Positions 7,716 to 16,105 of a stretch of DNA of 64,000 nt are shown here, in pieces; position 1 is the first letter of the stretch, and the number at the start of each line of letters is the position of its first letter. The stretch covers positions 558,001 through 622,000 of the forward strand of contig NZ_WMEZ01000001.1 in NCBI RefSeq assembly GCF_009856415.1. The letters are read 5' to 3'. The position numbers and the translations under genes were made by a program. Under the pieces are notes generated by a model. The model saw only the letters and a program-made list of their open reading frames with translations. It searched no databases and was not told the origin of the DNA. This stretch comes from Halobacillus litoralis (GTDB taxonomy: Bacteria > Bacillota > Bacilli > Bacillales > Halobacillaceae).

Positions 7716-9056
7716 ATGGGTAAATGGATCGCCATCATATTACTAAGTATTACTACGGTCGGTGCAGGCATTTGGGGCTACAAAGAAAATCAGGACAAAA
7801 ATGCTATCTTGATCCAAGCTGAAAACAGTTATCAAAGGGCATTTCATGAACTGACTTACAATGTCGATCTTCTCCATGACAAAATCGGTTCAAGCTTAGC
7901 GATGAATTCTCGAAACCGGTTATCCCCCCAACTCGCTGAAATATGGAAGATTTCTTCTGATGCAAGTTCAGATGTAGGCCAACTGCCACTGACACTTCTT
8001 CCTTTTAATAAAACGGAAGAATTCTTACACGACATCGGTGAGTTTACTTATCGGACAGCTGTTCGAGACCTGGAAAAGAAACCTCTCAGTGAAGAGGAGA
8101 TTCAGATGCTTGAGGAGCTCCACAAAAAGTCGGGTGAAATTGAAGGGGAACTTAGAAAAGTACAAAATGTCGTAATGAAGGATAATCTAAGGTGGATGGA
8201 CGTTGAACTTGCGTTAGCTACAAACGATGAGGTCGGAGATAATACCATAGTCAATGGATTCAAGACAGTAGAAAAATCCGTGGATGGCTTCGAAGGATTC
8301 GTGACGAATACCAGTCTTGGTTCCTCAGGCCCGGAGAAAAGCTTCCGACACCTCAAAGGTGAAAAAATCGATGAAAAACAAGCGAAGAAAATTGCCAGTC
8401 AATGGCTGGAAAAAGTATCCACAGATAAGCTGACGATTACGAAATCAGGAAAAGGCGCCGATGTACCTATGTACACCGCTTCCTTCCAAAACGGTGATAA
8501 GAACGGCTACATCGATTTGACGGAAAAAGGCGGACATCCTTTGACGATTATGATCAGCCGTGAAGTGGGAGAGCCTAAAGTCTCGCTATACGAAGCTTCT
8601 GAAAAAGCGAAAGAATATGCGAAGGGCCTGGAAATATCGAATTTGGAGCTCGTCGAAAGCAATCAATATGACAACATGGGTGTATTCCGTTTCCTCTACA
8701 CGCAAAATGATGTCAGGTTCTTCCCTGATTCCGTAGTGGTAAAAGTTGCGCTTGATAACGGGGAAGTGCTGGGTATGAGTTCACGTGATTATTACAACTA
8801 CCATAGCGAGCGAGAACTCAATGAACCTGAAATCTCATTGGATGAAGCGAGGGAAAAAGTGAATCCAAATGTTGAAATTCAGGAGAATCATCTCTCTGTG
8901 ATTGAAAATGATATCAACGAACAAGTGCTTTGTTATGAATTCCTGGCGACCATGGAAAATACAACCTACCGTATCTTTATCAATGCCACCAATGGACAAG
9001 AAGAAAAAGTGGAAACATTGAAGAAGGCGGAGATGAAGTTCAACCAGGAGGTCTAA
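7716..9056 (+). CDS. ypeB: Germination protein YpeB
   Basis: Membrane-anchored partner that localises and stabilises SleB in the spore; both are made in the forespore. The 446-residue protein has an N-terminal membrane anchor (KWIAIILLSITTVGAGIWGY), a helical charged region and C-terminal PepSY-like repeats (from about residue 220, GEKIDEKQAKKIASQWL; later ISLDEAREKVNPNVEI). An AGGAGG site overlaps the end of sleB, so the two are co-transcribed. Confidence 0.93.
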   Translation: MGKWIAIILLSITTVGAGIWGYKENQDKNAILIQAENSYQRAFHELTYNVDLLHDKIGSSLAMNSRNRLSPQLAEIWKISSDASSDVGQLPLTLLPFNKTEEFLHDIGEFTYRTAVRDLEKKPLSEEEIQMLEELHKKSGEIEGELRKVQNVVMKDNLRWMDVELALATNDEVGDNTIVNGFKTVEKSVDGFEGFVTNTSLGSSGPEKSFRHLKGEKIDEKQAKKIASQWLEKVSTDKLTITKSGKGADVPMYTASFQNGDKNGYIDLTEKGGHPLTIMISREVGEPKVSLYEASEKAKEYAKGLEISNLELVESNQYDNMGVFRFLYTQNDVRFFPDSVVVKVALDNGEVLGMSSRDYYNYHSERELNEPEISLDEAREKVNPNVEIQENHLSVIENDINEQVLCYEFLATMENTTYRIFINATNGQEEKVETLKKAEMKFNQEV

Positions 9057-9091
9057 AAAAGAACCCTTTGAATAGGGTTCTTTTTTTTATA
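9053..9091 (+). terminator. Terminator after ypeB
   Basis: AAGAACCCT / AGGGTTCTT hairpin with an eight-T run immediately after the ypeB stop; it closes the sleB-ypeB operon. Confidence 0.88.
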
Positions 9092-9128
9092 TCTTTAGAC
9101 CTACAATCTTCCTTTTTTTAGAGAGACA

Positions 9129-9137
9129 TGAGATAAT
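9129..9137 (+). promoter_or_regulatory. Extended -10 promoter candidate for ypfA
   Basis: TGAGATAAT fits the TGn-TATAAT extended -10 form with one mismatch. It lies 28 bases before the ypfA start; the -35 is poor. Confidence 0.35.
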
Positions 9138-9165
9138 ATCATCATGTTTATAGAGGAGGAGCATG

Positions 9166-9828
9166 ATGGAGAATTTGAAGGTGGGGACGCCTCTGACACT
9201 GGAGTTGAAAAAATCAGAAGTGGATGAAGTCGATCATTACAAGTGTAAATTGGTGGACTTTGAAGATAGTAAAATTTACATTGATTATCCTGTACATACA
9301 AAAACGGGCCGGACAGGCTTTTTTCTGGATGGCACCCAATTCCAAGCAAGCTTCGTCGGTCAAGACCAGTCCGTCTATTGGTTTAAGACAGAAGTGATAT
9401 CAAGGGAAAAAAGGAATATTCCCGTCATCGGCTTATTTTTCCCGGGTTTGGAAGAATTGAATAGGGTCCAAAGACGCCAATATGTCCGTGTCGATGCATC
9501 TGTGGATGTAGCTGTTGAAAAGGATGACCGTTCTTTTTCTACCATCACGAATGATATTAGTGGAGGAGGCGTAATGGTCGTACAAACCCGCTCTGAAAAA
9601 TTAGCGGAAGAGGAGAAGATCGATATGACTCTTGTCCTTCCTATGAATGGAGGAGAGACCCATTATGTGTTTGCCAAAGGCCAGGTAATCCGAGTCATAC
9701 CGTCGAAAGATTCCCAGCCTGAAAGGGTTTCTATTGAATTTATCGATATTCATGAAAAGGACAGACAGTTAATTATCAAATATTGTTTTGAACAGCAAAT
9801 GCTATCACGGGTGAGAGCACTCAAATAA
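9166..9828 (+). CDS. ypfA: PilZ-domain cyclic-di-GMP receptor (YpfA/DgrA/MotI)
   Basis: Two-domain YcgR-type protein. B. subtilis YpfA (MotI/DgrA) binds c-di-GMP and then the flagellar stator to slow motility. The N-terminal part is a YcgR-like barrel. The C-terminal PilZ domain begins with the c-di-GMP motif RRQYVRVD (about residues 103-110) and continues with NDISGGGVMV, the D/NxSxxG motif, so both binding signatures are intact. The second of two adjacent ATG codons is preferred (6 bases after AGGAGG). The small ypfB gene that follows in B. subtilis is not seen in the 120-base gap to cmk. Confidence 0.88.
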   Translation: MENLKVGTPLTLELKKSEVDEVDHYKCKLVDFEDSKIYIDYPVHTKTGRTGFFLDGTQFQASFVGQDQSVYWFKTEVISREKRNIPVIGLFFPGLEELNRVQRRQYVRVDASVDVAVEKDDRSFSTITNDISGGGVMVVQTRSEKLAEEEKIDMTLVLPMNGGETHYVFAKGQVIRVIPSKDSQPERVSIEFIDIHEKDRQLIIKYCFEQQMLSRVRALK

Positions 9829-9891
9829 AATGGATTTTCATAGTCGAATTGTGTTATTCTTGACTTTGATCATTAAGCAAAAATTTCAGAG

Positions 9892-9922
9892 AAAACGCGC
9901 TGTGCCAGTGCGTTTTTTCTTT
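9892..9922 (+). terminator. Possible weak terminator between ypfA and cmk
   Basis: AAACGCGCTGTGCCAGTGCGTTTTTTC can fold into a short stem with a T tail. The stem is short, so read-through into cmk is possible. Confidence 0.4.
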
Positions 9923-9950
9923 GATAAGACAGATGGAGGATACGGATCGT

Positions 9951-10637
9951 ATGAACACAATGACAATTGCCATTGACGGCCCAGCGGCAGCCGGAAAAAG
10001 TACTGTAGCAAAAAAAGTCGCAGAAAAGCTCTCTTTTATTTATGTGGATACAGGTGCTATGTACCGAGCATTGACATGGAAGGCTTTGAAACATGGCGTT
10101 TCGCTTGAAGATGAAGCTGGTCTGGCTCGGCTTTTGAGTCAATCTGATTTGAACCTCGTACAAAGTGAAGAAGGACAAAGGGTCATCCTCGACCAACGCG
10201 ATGTCTCTGAGGAAATCAGGACAGCGGAGGTCACTAATCAAGTGTCGATCGTTGCAAAGCACAAAAACGTTCGCGAAGAAATGGTGCAAAGACAACAAGA
10301 ACTCGTCAAAGACAAGGGTGTGGTCATGGATGGCCGTGACATCGGAACCCACGTGCTTCCAGACGCCGAAGTGAAGATCTTTATGATCGCTTCTGTCGAA
10401 GAAAGAGCAGAAAGGCGTCATAAAGAAAATCTCGATAAAGGTTTTCCGTCCGACCTGAAGCAATTGAAAGAAGAAATTCGTAAACGTGATGAAATCGACT
10501 CCAATCGAGAGATTGCACCATTGGTGAAAGCAGAAGATGCGATCGAGATCGATACAACATCCATGAATATCGACGAAGTAGTCGAGGGGATTCTAAATAT
10601 CGTGAATGAGAAATGGGAGAAGGGGGAGCAGGGATGA
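9951..10637 (+). CDS. cmk: Cytidylate kinase
   Basis: Phosphorylates CMP and dCMP with ATP for nucleotide and phospholipid precursor supply. It has the P-loop [16 protein letters not shown], the substrate motif [11 protein letters not shown]-binding [16 protein letters not shown], and the lid region [12 protein letters not shown]. The ATG at 9951 is chosen because GGAGGA lies 10 bases upstream and the N terminus then matches B. subtilis Cmk. It overlaps plsC by four bases (ATGA), so translation is coupled. Confidence 0.95.
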   Translation: MNTMTIAIDGPAAAGKSTVAKKVAEKLSFIYVDTGAMYRALTWKALKHGVSLEDEAGLARLLSQSDLNLVQSEEGQRVILDQRDVSEEIRTAEVTNQVSIVAKHKNVREEMVQRQQELVKDKGVVMDGRDIGTHVLPDAEVKIFMIASVEERAERRHKENLDKGFPSDLKQLKEEIRKRDEIDSNREIAPLVKAEDAIEIDTTSMNIDEVVEGILNIVNEKWEKGEQG

Positions 10638-11215
10638 CTCTATATAAATTAGGAAAAGCCTTGTGCAGCATCATCTTATATCCGATGTACAGAATTAAAG
10701 TTGTCGGAAAAAAGAACATTCCTGCAAAAGGTCCAGTCATTATTTGTTCCAATCATATCTCCAATGTGGACCCACCGGTTGTAGGTATAACAAGCAGTCG
10801 AAATATTTACTTCCTTGCGAAAGAAGAGTTGTTTAAAAACCCTGTCATCGGGGGTATATTGAAAAAAGTCCATGCTTTTCCGATCAAACGCGGCATGAGG
10901 GATAGGAACGCCTTGAGAAAAGGTCTGGATATATTAAAAGAAGGTCATGCACTTGGACTATTTCCCGAAGGAACAAGGCAGAAAAGCGGGGAAATCGGCA
11001 AAGGTCTTGCCGGAGCTGGCTTCTTTGCATTGAGGTCTGAAGCTGCGATTGTCCCTTGCGCAATCATCGGTCCATACAAGAAATTCAAGACATTGAAAGT
11101 GGTTTATGGAGAACCGATTGATATGACGGAATATCGAGAACAGAAGGCTTCTGCCCAGGTTGTGACAGATCGGATCATGGAAGAAATCAGACAATTGCAT
11201 AAAATTCATCAATGA
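10634..11215 (+). CDS. plsC: 1-acyl-sn-glycerol-3-phosphate acyltransferase PlsC
   Basis: Membrane-associated acyltransferase making phosphatidic acid from lysophosphatidic acid. It has the NHxxxxD catalytic motif ([11 protein letters not shown], about 41-51) and the acceptor motif [11 protein letters not shown]. At 193 residues it is normal for Bacillus PlsC. The ATG overlapping the cmk stop is preferred to an in-frame start within cmk, because [12 protein letters not shown] is the usual short N terminus. The order cmk-plsC-ypfD matches B. subtilis. Confidence 0.92.
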   Translation: MTLYKLGKALCSIILYPMYRIKVVGKKNIPAKGPVIICSNHISNVDPPVVGITSSRNIYFLAKEELFKNPVIGGILKKVHAFPIKRGMRDRNALRKGLDILKEGHALGLFPEGTRQKSGEIGKGLAGAGFFALRSEAAIVPCAIIGPYKKFKTLKVVYGEPIDMTEYREQKASAQVVTDRIMEEIRQLHKIHQ

Positions 11216-11318
11216 TGAGGCGTAATCACTTGACAAAATGCTCTAAATATTAGAAGTTAGACAAAAGGGCATTTCTGTATTATTAGGTTGTGTCGGAATT
11301 TGAAGGAGGTAGCTTGGT

Positions 11319-12461
11319 ATGGATGAAATGAATCAAGAAGTATCTGGAATGAAAGAATTCTCTGCAGGGGACATCGTGACTGGTAAAGTCGTGAAGATTG
11401 AAGAAAAACAAGTCCTCGTAGATGTTGGATATAAAGTCGAAGGTATTGTACCTATCAGTGAATTATCCAGCCTTCATGTAGAAAAAGCTTCAGATGCAGT
11501 GAGTGAAGGAGACGAGCTCACTTTGCAGGTGAAAAAAGTAGAAGATGATGAAATCGTACTTTCTAAGCGTGCCGTAGATGCTGATCAGGCATGGGAAGAC
11601 CTAGAAGCTAAGTTCGAAAGTGGAGAAATCTTTGAAGCTGAAGTTAAAGATGTTGTAAAAGGTGGGCTCGTTGTTGATATCGGCCTACGTGGATTCATTC
11701 CAGCTTCTTTGGTTGAAACGTATTACGTTGAAGATTTTGAAGACTACAAAGGAAAAACACTTTCCCTTAAAGTCGTGGAATTGGATCGTGAGCAAAACCG
11801 TGTAATCCTTTCCCACCGTGCAGTCGTTGAGCAAGAAGAATCAGCGAAGAAGCATGAAGTGCTACAATCTCTAGAAGAAGGACAAGTCATCGAGGGTACT
11901 GTACAGCGTTTGACAGACTTTGGTGCTTTCGTAAATCTTGGAGGTATTGACGGACTTGTACATATCTCCCAGCTATCTCATCAGCATGTGGAAAAAGCAT
12001 CTGATGTTGTGGAAGAAGGCCAAGAAGTCAAAGTCAAAGTGCTTTCTGTCGATCGTGACAATGAAAGAATCTCTCTTTCACTGAAGGCTACGCAGCCAGG
12101 ACCATGGCATGACATTACTTCAAAAGTGAATCCTGGGGAAACTCTTGAAGGGACCGTCCGCCGTCTCGTAAGTTTCGGGGCTTTCGTTGAAGTGTTCCCG
12201 GGAGTGGAAGGTCTTGTCCACATTTCTCAAATTTCCAACCGCCACATCGGTACACCTGATGAAGTGTTAGAAGAAGGGCAAACGGTTGAAGTGAAAGTTC
12301 TCGATGTTGACGAGGATGCCAAGCGTCTTTCATTAAGCATGAAAGAGCTAGAGCGTGACGAAACTCGTGCTGAAATTCAACAGTATGAAAAAGAAGATGA
12401 CAATTCCGGTTTCTCTTTGAGTGATATGATCGGCGACAAACTTGATAAATACAAAAAATAA
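11319..12461 (+). CDS. ypfD: S1 RNA-binding protein (ribosomal protein S1 homologue YpfD)
   Basis: 380 residues with four tandem S1 domains (about 16-85, 103-170, 189-257, 275-344). The last two are the most typical, with [20 protein letters not shown] and [19 protein letters not shown]. It lacks the extra domains of the six-domain proteobacterial S1. In Firmicutes this protein is not an essential stable ribosomal component and its role in translation is less certain. AAGGAGGTAG precedes the ATG. A hydrophilic C-terminal tail ends in KLDKYKK. Confidence 0.9.
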   Translation: MDEMNQEVSGMKEFSAGDIVTGKVVKIEEKQVLVDVGYKVEGIVPISELSSLHVEKASDAVSEGDELTLQVKKVEDDEIVLSKRAVDADQAWEDLEAKFESGEIFEAEVKDVVKGGLVVDIGLRGFIPASLVETYYVEDFEDYKGKTLSLKVVELDREQNRVILSHRAVVEQEESAKKHEVLQSLEEGQVIEGTVQRLTDFGAFVNLGGIDGLVHISQLSHQHVEKASDVVEEGQEVKVKVLSVDRDNERISLSLKATQPGPWHDITSKVNPGETLEGTVRRLVSFGAFVEVFPGVEGLVHISQISNRHIGTPDEVLEEGQTVEVKVLDVDEDAKRLSLSMKELERDETRAEIQQYEKEDDNSGFSLSDMIGDKLDKYKK

Positions 12462-12529
12462 GCTCTAGAACAATAGGCTGTTCCTTGAACCAGGCTTGTT
12501 GGAAAAGAGTTAAAAAAGCAGGGATGGAT

Positions 12530-13552
12530 ATGAGCAGATCTGAAAGGAAGATTGACCATATCCGCCATGCCATCAGTCACGAACGGGAAATTCATAATCA
12601 TTTTGATGATATCGAAATTGTTCATCAAAGTCTTGCCCGTCTTAATTTCGAAGATATACAGATGAATATACAAGTAGGGGAACTTTATTTAAGTTCCCCT
12701 CTTTTTGTTAATGCGATGACTGGCGGTGGCGGAGAAGAGACCATGGCAATCAACCGAAATTTGGCTATAGCTGCAAAAGAGACGGGCATTGGAATGGCTG
12801 TCGGTTCTCAAATGTCAGCCTTGAAAAATACCGAAGAGCGAAGAACGTATGAAATAGTTCGAGAAATGAATCCAGAAGGGATCATCTTTGCCAATGTTGG
12901 AAGTGAGGCTACTTTAGAGCAGGCAAGGGAAGCAGTTCGTATGCTCCATGCCGATGCTCTGCAAATTCACATCAACACTCTCCAGGAAATGATTATGCCT
13001 GAAGGAGATCGTGATTTTTCACATCGGATGCATCGGATTCAGGACATCATCGATTACCTCGACGTTCCAGTGATCGTGAAGGAAGTGGGCTATGGGATGT
13101 CTAGAGAAACCGCTGATACACTCTACCAAATGGGGGTTCGTCACCTTGATGTGGGTGGAAGAGGTGGCACCAATTTCTCTAAAGTGGAAAACATGAGGCG
13201 GGAGCGGGCATACGCTTCTTTTAATAATTGGGGCATTCCCACTCCGGTATCTGTACTTGAGTCATCTATTTCAGATGATTTGCATGTTTTCGCATCAGGA
13301 GGTGTTCGTAACGGACTTGATGGAGCAAAGGCTATGGTACTTGGAGCAGAGGGCTTCGGAATGGCCGGATCCCTGTTAAAGATACTAGTAAATGAAGGAA
13401 TAGAAGCATTAATCGCGGAAATTCATCATATTTTACATGAATTCAAAATAGCGATGATGCTTCTGAATGCGAGCCATCCTAAGGAGTTAATTGGGAAACC
13501 ACACGTTATGTTCGGTTATACGAAAGAATGGTACGACCAACGATTAAATTAA
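12530..13552 (+). CDS. fni: Isopentenyl-diphosphate delta-isomerase, type 2
   Basis: FMN- and NADPH-dependent isomerase interconverting IPP and DMAPP, the C5 units used by the HepS-HepT prenyl synthase also found in this window. Signatures: MTGGGGEETMAINRNLA, GSQMSALKN, HINTLQEMIMPEGDRDF, and the FMN-phosphate loop GGRGGTNFSKVENMRR, then ASGGVRNGLDGAKA. The ATG at 12530 gives the typical MSRSERKIDHI start; an ATG six bases earlier leaves no room for a ribosome site. It sits right after ypfD as in B. subtilis. Confidence 0.93.
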   Translation: MSRSERKIDHIRHAISHEREIHNHFDDIEIVHQSLARLNFEDIQMNIQVGELYLSSPLFVNAMTGGGGEETMAINRNLAIAAKETGIGMAVGSQMSALKNTEERRTYEIVREMNPEGIIFANVGSEATLEQAREAVRMLHADALQIHINTLQEMIMPEGDRDFSHRMHRIQDIIDYLDVPVIVKEVGYGMSRETADTLYQMGVRHLDVGGRGGTNFSKVENMRRERAYASFNNWGIPTPVSVLESSISDDLHVFASGGVRNGLDGAKAMVLGAEGFGMAGSLLKILVNEGIEALIAEIHHILHEFKIAMMLLNASHPKELIGKPHVMFGYTKEWYDQRLN

Positions 13553-13586
13553 ACCTATGACCAACTGGTCATAGGTTTTTTTATTT
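13552..13586 (+). terminator. Terminator after fni
   Basis: An 11-base-pair hairpin ACCTATGACCA / TGGTCATAGGT followed by TTTTTTATTTTT, a strong intrinsic terminator. Confidence 0.92.
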
Positions 13587-13605
13587 TTCTACGATACTTA
13601 TTAAA

Positions 13606-13835
13606 CATAAGCTCCCTATTGTGGAAGACTTAGTTTTGAGGTGTTTTCTTGGTTCGTTGCCGTGTTGGGCGTTAGGGGTGATCGGGAAGCAAATCGCTTT
13701 CCTGTGGGGGAGTGGCGAGCTTCCTCGGACTGCGTCCTGCGGGATCTCACCTATCTCCTTTCTCCCACGGGACTCTCGCAGCTTCCCAACGACCCCTTTT
13801 ATAAATGGAGCAACGAACCCCTTCTGTCAGAAGGA
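13606..13835 (+). repeat. MITE-like dispersed repeat, copy C1
   Basis: Begins with CATAAGCTCCCTATTGTGG, which matches the reverse complement of the right end of the copy at 6521 (about 31 of 36 positions). It continues with the shared core TTCGTTGC...GATCGGGAAGC. Its interior CTGTGGGG...CTTCCTCGGACTGC resembles the copy at 26381. Internally palindromic stretches (GGGAGTGGCGAGCTTCC) suggest strong secondary structure. Confidence 0.65.
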
Positions 13836-13949
13836 CTGTCTTCCTCTATCGCTTTGGTTATATCTGGAAAGTTTTCAATATCAAATTTTTTAATCCAAAT
13901 ACCTGAACCGGCGGCTTAATCTACCCACTTCCATTAAGTTGGTAATCAA

Positions 13950-14174
13950 CTGTTTCACGAGGTGGTTTCGAGACACTCACATGGCAAAGGGGCGAAGTGG
14001 AATGGCGAGACTCCTGCGGGAAAAAAGTGCTTGGTGAGACCCCGCAAGGCGTAGCCTGAGGAGGCTTACCGCGCTTCCGCGGAAAGCGAGTCATTCCCCG
14101 CAGCCCCATTCACTCATCAAACATCTCGAAATCAAGTCTTACACAATCCTGCCATATTCTTCAATAACTAATCA
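13950..14174 (+). repeat. MITE-like dispersed repeat, copy C2
   Basis: Contains GAGACTCCTGCGGG, GAGACCCCGCAAGGCG, GAGGAGGCTTACCGCGC and CGCGGAAAGCGAGTCATTCC. It ends with AAACATCTCGAAATCAAGTC...CACAATCCTGCCAT. That end is the inverted partner of the left arm at 6521 and is shared, together with AATAACTAATCA beyond it, with the copy at 18996. C1 and C2 may be one long element, since C1 has only the left-type and C2 only the right-type end. No gene is visible in this 700-base gap. Confidence 0.7.
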
Positions 14175-14271
14175 TTCCAACCGCTGCTTACAGACCATTT
14201 CTTAATAGAAAATGTTTAAAGCTTTCCTGAACCACACATAATAAATGGTGAAGCTTGGGAGGTGTGGGGTC

Positions 14272-14865
14272 TTGGAGGCAACGTTTTATTGGTTTGCTTG
14301 GTCATTAACAGTCATCGCCGTTTTTTTCATTCAACGTCGGAAACTGAAACGCGATTTGTTATTCATTTTGGGTGTTTTCATGTGTACATATGACATGCTT
14401 TCTTGGAGTCAGGAAGGACAATTTTACTTTCACGTACTTATCCTCCTCATCTTAGGGACTTATCTTTTTATATCGGTGAAAAAGTCTATGTTTGATTATT
14501 TCTGGCCTTTCATTCTCAGCGTGGGTTATGCGGCTGTCTGGATGTTTCTCATTGTCCATCCTGTTTGGGTGAACTTCCCGGGAATTTCTTTGGTCCTTCC
14601 TGTAATCGTAGGTCTCCTTCGAATGTTCATTAAGGATGTAGGCGGCCAGATGGGGCTGTGGATGTTAACAAATGCCGGTGGCTCCCTATTTTCTTTTCTG
14701 ATCTTCGCCCTTTACCAAAACGAAGCGCTGATTGATACTCATGTCATGCTTTCCCTCGCAATTAAAGGGGTGTTTGTACTGCTCCTTTTTCATGGAGTGG
14801 ATCAATTGAAGAGATTGATACGTAAAAAAAGAAAATCCATATCTAAAGGAGCTGCTTTTGTGTGA
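14272..14865 (+). CDS. yphA: Membrane protein YphA
   Basis: Polytopic membrane protein of unknown function, about 197 residues with five or six hydrophobic segments (FYWFAWSLTVIAVFFI at the start, LLFILGVFMCTYDML, FHVLILLILGTYLFI, and others) and a basic C-terminal tail (IRKKRKSISKG). Identification with YphA rests on FYWFAW near the N terminus and on position upstream of yphB-der. TTG is chosen as start because GGGAGGTG lies seven bases upstream; an in-frame ATG upstream has no such site. Its stop overlaps the next start (GTGTGA). Confidence 0.7.
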   Translation: MEATFYWFAWSLTVIAVFFIQRRKLKRDLLFILGVFMCTYDMLSWSQEGQFYFHVLILLILGTYLFISVKKSMFDYFWPFILSVGYAAVWMFLIVHPVWVNFPGISLVLPVIVGLLRMFIKDVGGQMGLWMLTNAGGSLFSFLIFALYQNEALIDTHVMLSLAIKGVFVLLLFHGVDQLKRLIRKKRKSISKGAAFV

Positions 14866-15746
14866 ATGAATACACCTATCCAATCATTTTAGGAATCCTT
14901 GTTGGTACAGCTCTTCGTGTATTTATGCTGCGTACCGATTACAGGCAGTATCCGACTTACCTTCATGGGAAGATTATCCACTTATCCTTAGGGTTTATTG
15001 CAGCTGCGCTTGGTACGATCGCGATTCCTTCTATTATGGAAAAGGAATTCACCGCCGTCACTTTCTTGACCTTAGCTGCTTCTCAATTCCGGGAAGTACG
15101 CAACATGGAGAGAAATACATTGACGGAAATGGATTCTTATGAGCTGGTCCCGCGTGGTAATACGTATATTGAAGGAATAGCGGTTGCTTTCGAGAGCAGA
15201 AATTACCTCGTTATTTTCACTTCTTTTGTCGTCACCCTTTGTTATTTAGCGCTCAATATTTGGGTGGCATTAGGAGCGGCTGTTGTATGCTTTCTTCTAT
15301 CTGGAATGTTGATGAGTGGTTCGAAGCTTTCGGATATTGTAACAGTAGAGGAGAAATCCATTTCCTTCGATGGAGCAGGATTGTATGTCGATAATATTTA
15401 TATTATGAACATCGGTTTACCTGAGCGTCAGGAAGAGATTATGAAATATGGAATGGGCTTTGTGTTGACTCCTAAAGAATTCAGCGTCCGTTCAACTATT
15501 GCAAACCTTGGGCAAAGGCAGGCCATCTTGCACGATGTATCTGTCACCCTGGGGGTTTTCAGGGATTCAGGTACTCCCGCTCTTGTGCCATTGATTAAAA
15601 GAGACTTGAATGATGGGAGAATTGGGGTATTCATTCTTCCTCAAGAGAAGGATTCAAAACGAGCGAAAGAGATTATTGAACACGTACCTGTCCTTGAAAA
15701 CGCAATTCAAATGCCTTCGAAAAAAGGTAGGAGGAATCTTTCATGA
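14862..15746 (+). CDS. yphB: YIEGIA family sporulation-associated membrane protein (YphB)
   Basis: The family-naming motif YIEGIAVAFESRNY is present (about residues 101-114). Hydrophobic segments lie at the N terminus (PIILGILVGTALRV), around 45-60, and around 117-150 (LVIFTSFVVTLCYLALNIWV); the C-terminal half is soluble. The family is widespread in spore formers but its role is not established. The GTG start overlaps the yphA stop, and the next gene overlaps this one by ATGA, so the three are translationally coupled. Confidence 0.8.
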   Translation: MNEYTYPIILGILVGTALRVFMLRTDYRQYPTYLHGKIIHLSLGFIAAALGTIAIPSIMEKEFTAVTFLTLAASQFREVRNMERNTLTEMDSYELVPRGNTYIEGIAVAFESRNYLVIFTSFVVTLCYLALNIWVALGAAVVCFLLSGMLMSGSKLSDIVTVEEKSISFDGAGLYVDNIYIMNIGLPERQEEIMKYGMGFVLTPKEFSVRSTIANLGQRQAILHDVSVTLGVFRDSGTPALVPLIKRDLNDGRIGVFILPQEKDSKRAKEIIEHVPVLENAIQMPSKKGRRNLS

Positions 15747-15928
15747 AAATGGAGAAGGCCATATTGGCATCTGTGACTACGGAAGAAAATCGAGTCCACG
15801 GCAGTGCTGCTGTGTTTAAATGTGATACAAAGGAAGAGATGGAAGCTGTGGCAGCAAACTTAGAAGCCATTTTAGATGGAATTGCTCATGCATTAAGTGA
15901 TCAACTCTATATTATCGTCAAGCATTGA
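15743..15928 (+). CDS. Small partner protein of YIEGIA (capping complex subunit)
   Basis: A 61-residue soluble protein (MKMEKAILASVTTEENRVHG...LYIIVKH) directly coupled to the YIEGIA gene. This arrangement and sequence correspond to the family named capping complex subunit for YIEGIA. No catalytic motif or membrane segment is visible. It probably acts in a complex with YIEGIA; the name is from memory of the family and the function is unknown. Confidence 0.65.
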   Translation: MKMEKAILASVTTEENRVHGSAAVFKCDTKEEMEAVAANLEAILDGIAHALSDQLYIIVKH

Positions 15929-16105
15929 GAAAGAATTGTTTCTTTTTCTAAAGTTTGCTAAGATAAGAAAGTTAATGGCTTCCTGCTGTTCTTCGGAAGA
16001 TGGGCTGTTAAACCATCGCCCGGGGGAGAGCAGTATTTTTATGCTTTTCACTACTGAGGAAACATGGAATAATGAAATTAGAAATAAAGAAAGGATGATC
16101 CTTTC

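Noticed and set aside
9828-9975. Small open frame in the ypfA-cmk gap as a possible ypfB
   Set aside because: It lacks the membrane helix of YpfB, runs across a likely hairpin and overlaps the cmk start in another frame.
10165-10374. Open frame in a second frame inside cmk
   Set aside because: No ribosome site; cmk covers it with clear conserved motifs.
14050-14100. T-box-like ACCGCG sequence
   Set aside because: It lies in repeat copy C2 with no specifier loop, terminator or aminoacyl or amino-acid gene following; the resemblance is only to the short CCGCG core.
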